A stretch of DNA of 64,000 nucleotides, from the NCBI RefSeq assembly GCF_040412425.1, contig NC_089749.1, positions 14,644,662 to 14,708,661 on the forward strand, given 5' to 3'. The translations under genes and the position numbers were made by a program. This DNA is from Macrobrachium rosenbergii (Eukaryota > Arthropoda > Malacostraca > Decapoda > Palaemonidae). Position 1 is the stretch's first letter. Each line of letters opens with the position of its first letter. Below are positions 61,500 through 64,000 of the stretch, piece after piece. The notes under the pieces are model-generated. The model searched no databases. It was not told where the DNA came from and saw nothing but the letters and a program-made list of their open reading frames with translations.

Positions 61500-62010
61500 G
61501 AAGGCTTAAAAGACTTAATACCGTTTCATGATAGGTATAGGTCAGTACAGCTGTTGGCCTTCAGATTTTTCCTGTACGTAAAGAGGCTTGCATGCTAGTT
61601 AGACTTGATTACCTTCCGTGATACGCTTAAAGCAGCTTTGTGACTGAGTTTATCATTTTCCTTGATACATCTAGAACACATCGCGTCTGAATTTGCTCGT
61701 CTTTGATGTACGAGTACACACAACAACTCTATTTAAGAACTTATTATCATGAGTACGTATGAAAGAACTTTGTATTTAGACCCATTATCTTCATTACGTA
61801 TAGAAAACTTTATTTTGATTTTTTTTAATAAATCTTCTGTAAAACATATATCAACTTTATGTACGAATTTATCATTCATTGATGAATATATATCAGCTCT
61901 GTGCTTGATTTCATCGTCTTGTGCTTGTATTTACCATCTTTTTTGATAAATAGCCGGAATTTACCATCTCGCTTAATTTATCATCTCATATGATAGATGT
62001 ATCTCACAGT
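61500..62010 (+). repeat. Degenerate ~60-70-bp tandem repeat
   Basis: Motifs TTATCATNTTCNTTGATA, CATATATCA and ACTTTATGTACGA recur irregularly. Boundaries uncertain. Confidence 0.35.
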
Positions 62011-62082
62011 ATTAGCTATTCAGTTGATCCCCTTCCGTGGTAGGTACAGCCAAGTAGTTTAAATTAGAACCTAAATGAGTTT

Positions 62083-62350
62083 TACCCCGTAGTGGTGCAC
62101 TGTAGGCATTACTTACAGTTCTTTGCAGCGTGCCTAGCTGCAACCCCTTTTTTTTCATTTTACTGCACCTCCTTTCATATTCTCTTTCTTCCACCTTAAT
62201 TTCCACCCTCTCCTAACAATTGACTCATAGTGCAACTGCTTTGAGGTTTTCTTCCTGTTACACCTTTTTAAGCTTTTTACTGTCAATTTCCGTTTCAGCG
62301 CTGAATGACCTCATAGGTCCCAGTGCTTGGCCTTTGGCCTAAATTTTGTA
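62083..62350 (+). mobile_element. Repeat B copy
   Basis: 5' end shortened (CCCCGTAGTGGTGCACTG); the remainder is intact to GGCCTTTGGCCTAAATT. Confidence 0.8.
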
Positions 62351-62576
62351 TTCAGTTCACTTCAAATGAGCTTTAAATAAGTAAAGTATTTCCGGGTAAT
62401 ACGAGGTCATTCACCTAAAAAAAAGTTATGAACTATATTTTTATTCTAATTGTTTTAAGCTGATTTGGACACGATCAGCCTTGAATAATTGGGAATATGA
62501 ATACCAACATAAAATATACCCAAGCTTAGTTTTAACAAAACTCGACAGAATTGAACCAGTCGCCCCTTTTAGGACA

Positions 62577-63177
62577 TCTCCCTTCATCGCGGCTCCTTTT
62601 TGGAAAAAGATTTTAATTGCTTTAGATCAAGTCAGCATTACGCCGGCACGGGCTCTTGCTTCTAAAGAAACCCGTAACCGGAAAAATAATATAAAATAAC
62701 TTTCTAAAGTTTTTTTTTCCAACTCTTTAGAAAGTTATTTTATATTATTTTTCCGGTTACGGGCTTCTTTAGAAGCAAGAGCCCGTGCCGGCATAGAAAG
62801 TTATTTTATATTATTTTTCCAGTTACGGGCTTCTTTAGAAGCAAGAGCCCGTGCCGGCATAGAAAGTTATTTTATATTATTTTTCCGGTTACGGGCTTCT
62901 TTAGAAGCAAGAGCCCGTGCCGGCATAGAAAGTTATTTTATATTATTTTTCCGGTTACGGGCTTCTTTAGAAGCAAGAGCCCGTGCCGGCATAGAAAGTT
63001 ATTTTATATTATTTTTCCGGTTACGGGCTTCTTTAGAAGCAAGAGCCCGTGCCGGCATAGAAAGTTATTTTATATTATTTTTCCGGTTACGGGCTGCTTT
63101 AGAAGCAAGAGCCCGTGCCGGCATACTGCTTGCTTGATCTAAAGCAATTAAAACCTCTTTCCCAAAAAGTGCCGTGA
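62577..63177. repeat. Palindromic element with six 66-bp hairpin units
   Basis: Right side: six direct 66-bp units starting at 62729, 62795, 62861, 62927, 62993 and 63059, nearly identical. Each contains ACGGGCTTCTTTAGAAGCAA followed by GAGCCCGT, i.e. an own hairpin. Left side (62577-62706): a single inverted unit plus its outer flank, which matches the flank after the last unit (63125-63177). The centre is T9 at 62710-62718. The GCAAGAGCCCGTGCCGG motif also occurs singly at about 54299. Confidence 0.9.
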
Positions 63178-63434
63178 TGAAGCAAATAAAAAAAAATAAA
63201 AGTAAATAAATAGATAAATAAAAGAAGGAAAATCAGGATAGCGTCGAGGAAATGTCTGTTTTACAATGGTTCTGTTCATTTCCGCTCGCGCTGCGCATTT
63301 CCCCTTTTAATGGGGAAATGTGTTTTACATTTTTCCTTTTTGATAATGTTTTTGCCGTTTCATTTAATTTCCTATGCTTTTTTACTTATTTCCCTTGGCG
63401 TCGTTAATTTCCACCTTCTGTTTGTTTTTGTAGT

Positions 63435-63897
<463 letters not shown>

Positions 63898-64000
63898 TGA
63901 GACTGGATACATGTCACATACAGGTAAACAGACAAGAGTTCCTGCGTATCTTTGTGCTTGCTCAGAATAGTTTGTTGTGTACAAACAGAGTATCAAACTA

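Noticed and set aside
62729..63124. CRISPR-like regularly spaced repeat
   Set aside because: Direct 66-bp units without variable spacers, in a eukaryotic context; it is a minisatellite. The GA-spacer arrays likewise have repeated, not unique, spacers.

Overview
This window looks like nuclear DNA of an arthropod, most likely a decapod crustacean (shrimp or prawn). Long (AT)n, (GA)n/(CT)n and (AAT)n microsatellites, interspersed repeats and minisatellites make up most of the 64 kb. Genes are few, split by introns and AT-rich. The decapod call is an inference from repeat style, including a retroposon 3' end that runs into (AAT)n; no marker gene confirms it. No bacterial operon, CRISPR array or rRNA is visible.

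The best genes are two small three-exon genes on the plus strand. Gene 1 (12393-13565, 142 aa) and gene 2 (23973-25368, 135 aa) each encode a single-pass membrane protein. Both have exon 1 of 56-57 codons carrying the only membrane segment, a phase-0 intron, a middle exon of 47-51 codons, a phase-1 intron and a short last exon. In both, a splice acceptor lies 1-7 nt before the ATG, so each probably has an untranslated leader exon. A leader exon and promoter for gene 2 can be proposed at about 21517-21651. I recognise neither protein family. The match in architecture, more than in sequence, suggests an ancient tandem pair.

Layout: 1-11.5 kb holds repeats (AAT tracts, hairpin element C, SINE A, repeat B, minisatellites). 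11.8-14.2 kb is gene 1. 14.2-21 kb is sparse, with a LINE remnant (19142-19806), a Penelope-like inverted module (20.33-20.60 kb) and AT/GA tracts. 21.5-25.9 kb is gene 2. 27.1-28.7 kb holds a PIF/Harbinger-like DNA transposon remnant with a MADF-like ORF, a small MITE, a decayed sushi/CCP-like exon and a second exon-like ORF. 29-64 kb is repeat-dominated, with several locus-specific minisatellites of 18-163 bp, compound arrays in which (CT)n alternates with a repeated spacer, and a strongly palindromic 66-bp array at 62.6-63.2 kb.

The most unusual features are the paired membrane-protein genes, the 66-bp hairpin array, the three-hairpin element C (one copy has grown its own internal satellite, another has lost one hairpin) and the repeated co-duplication of microsatellites with their flanks.
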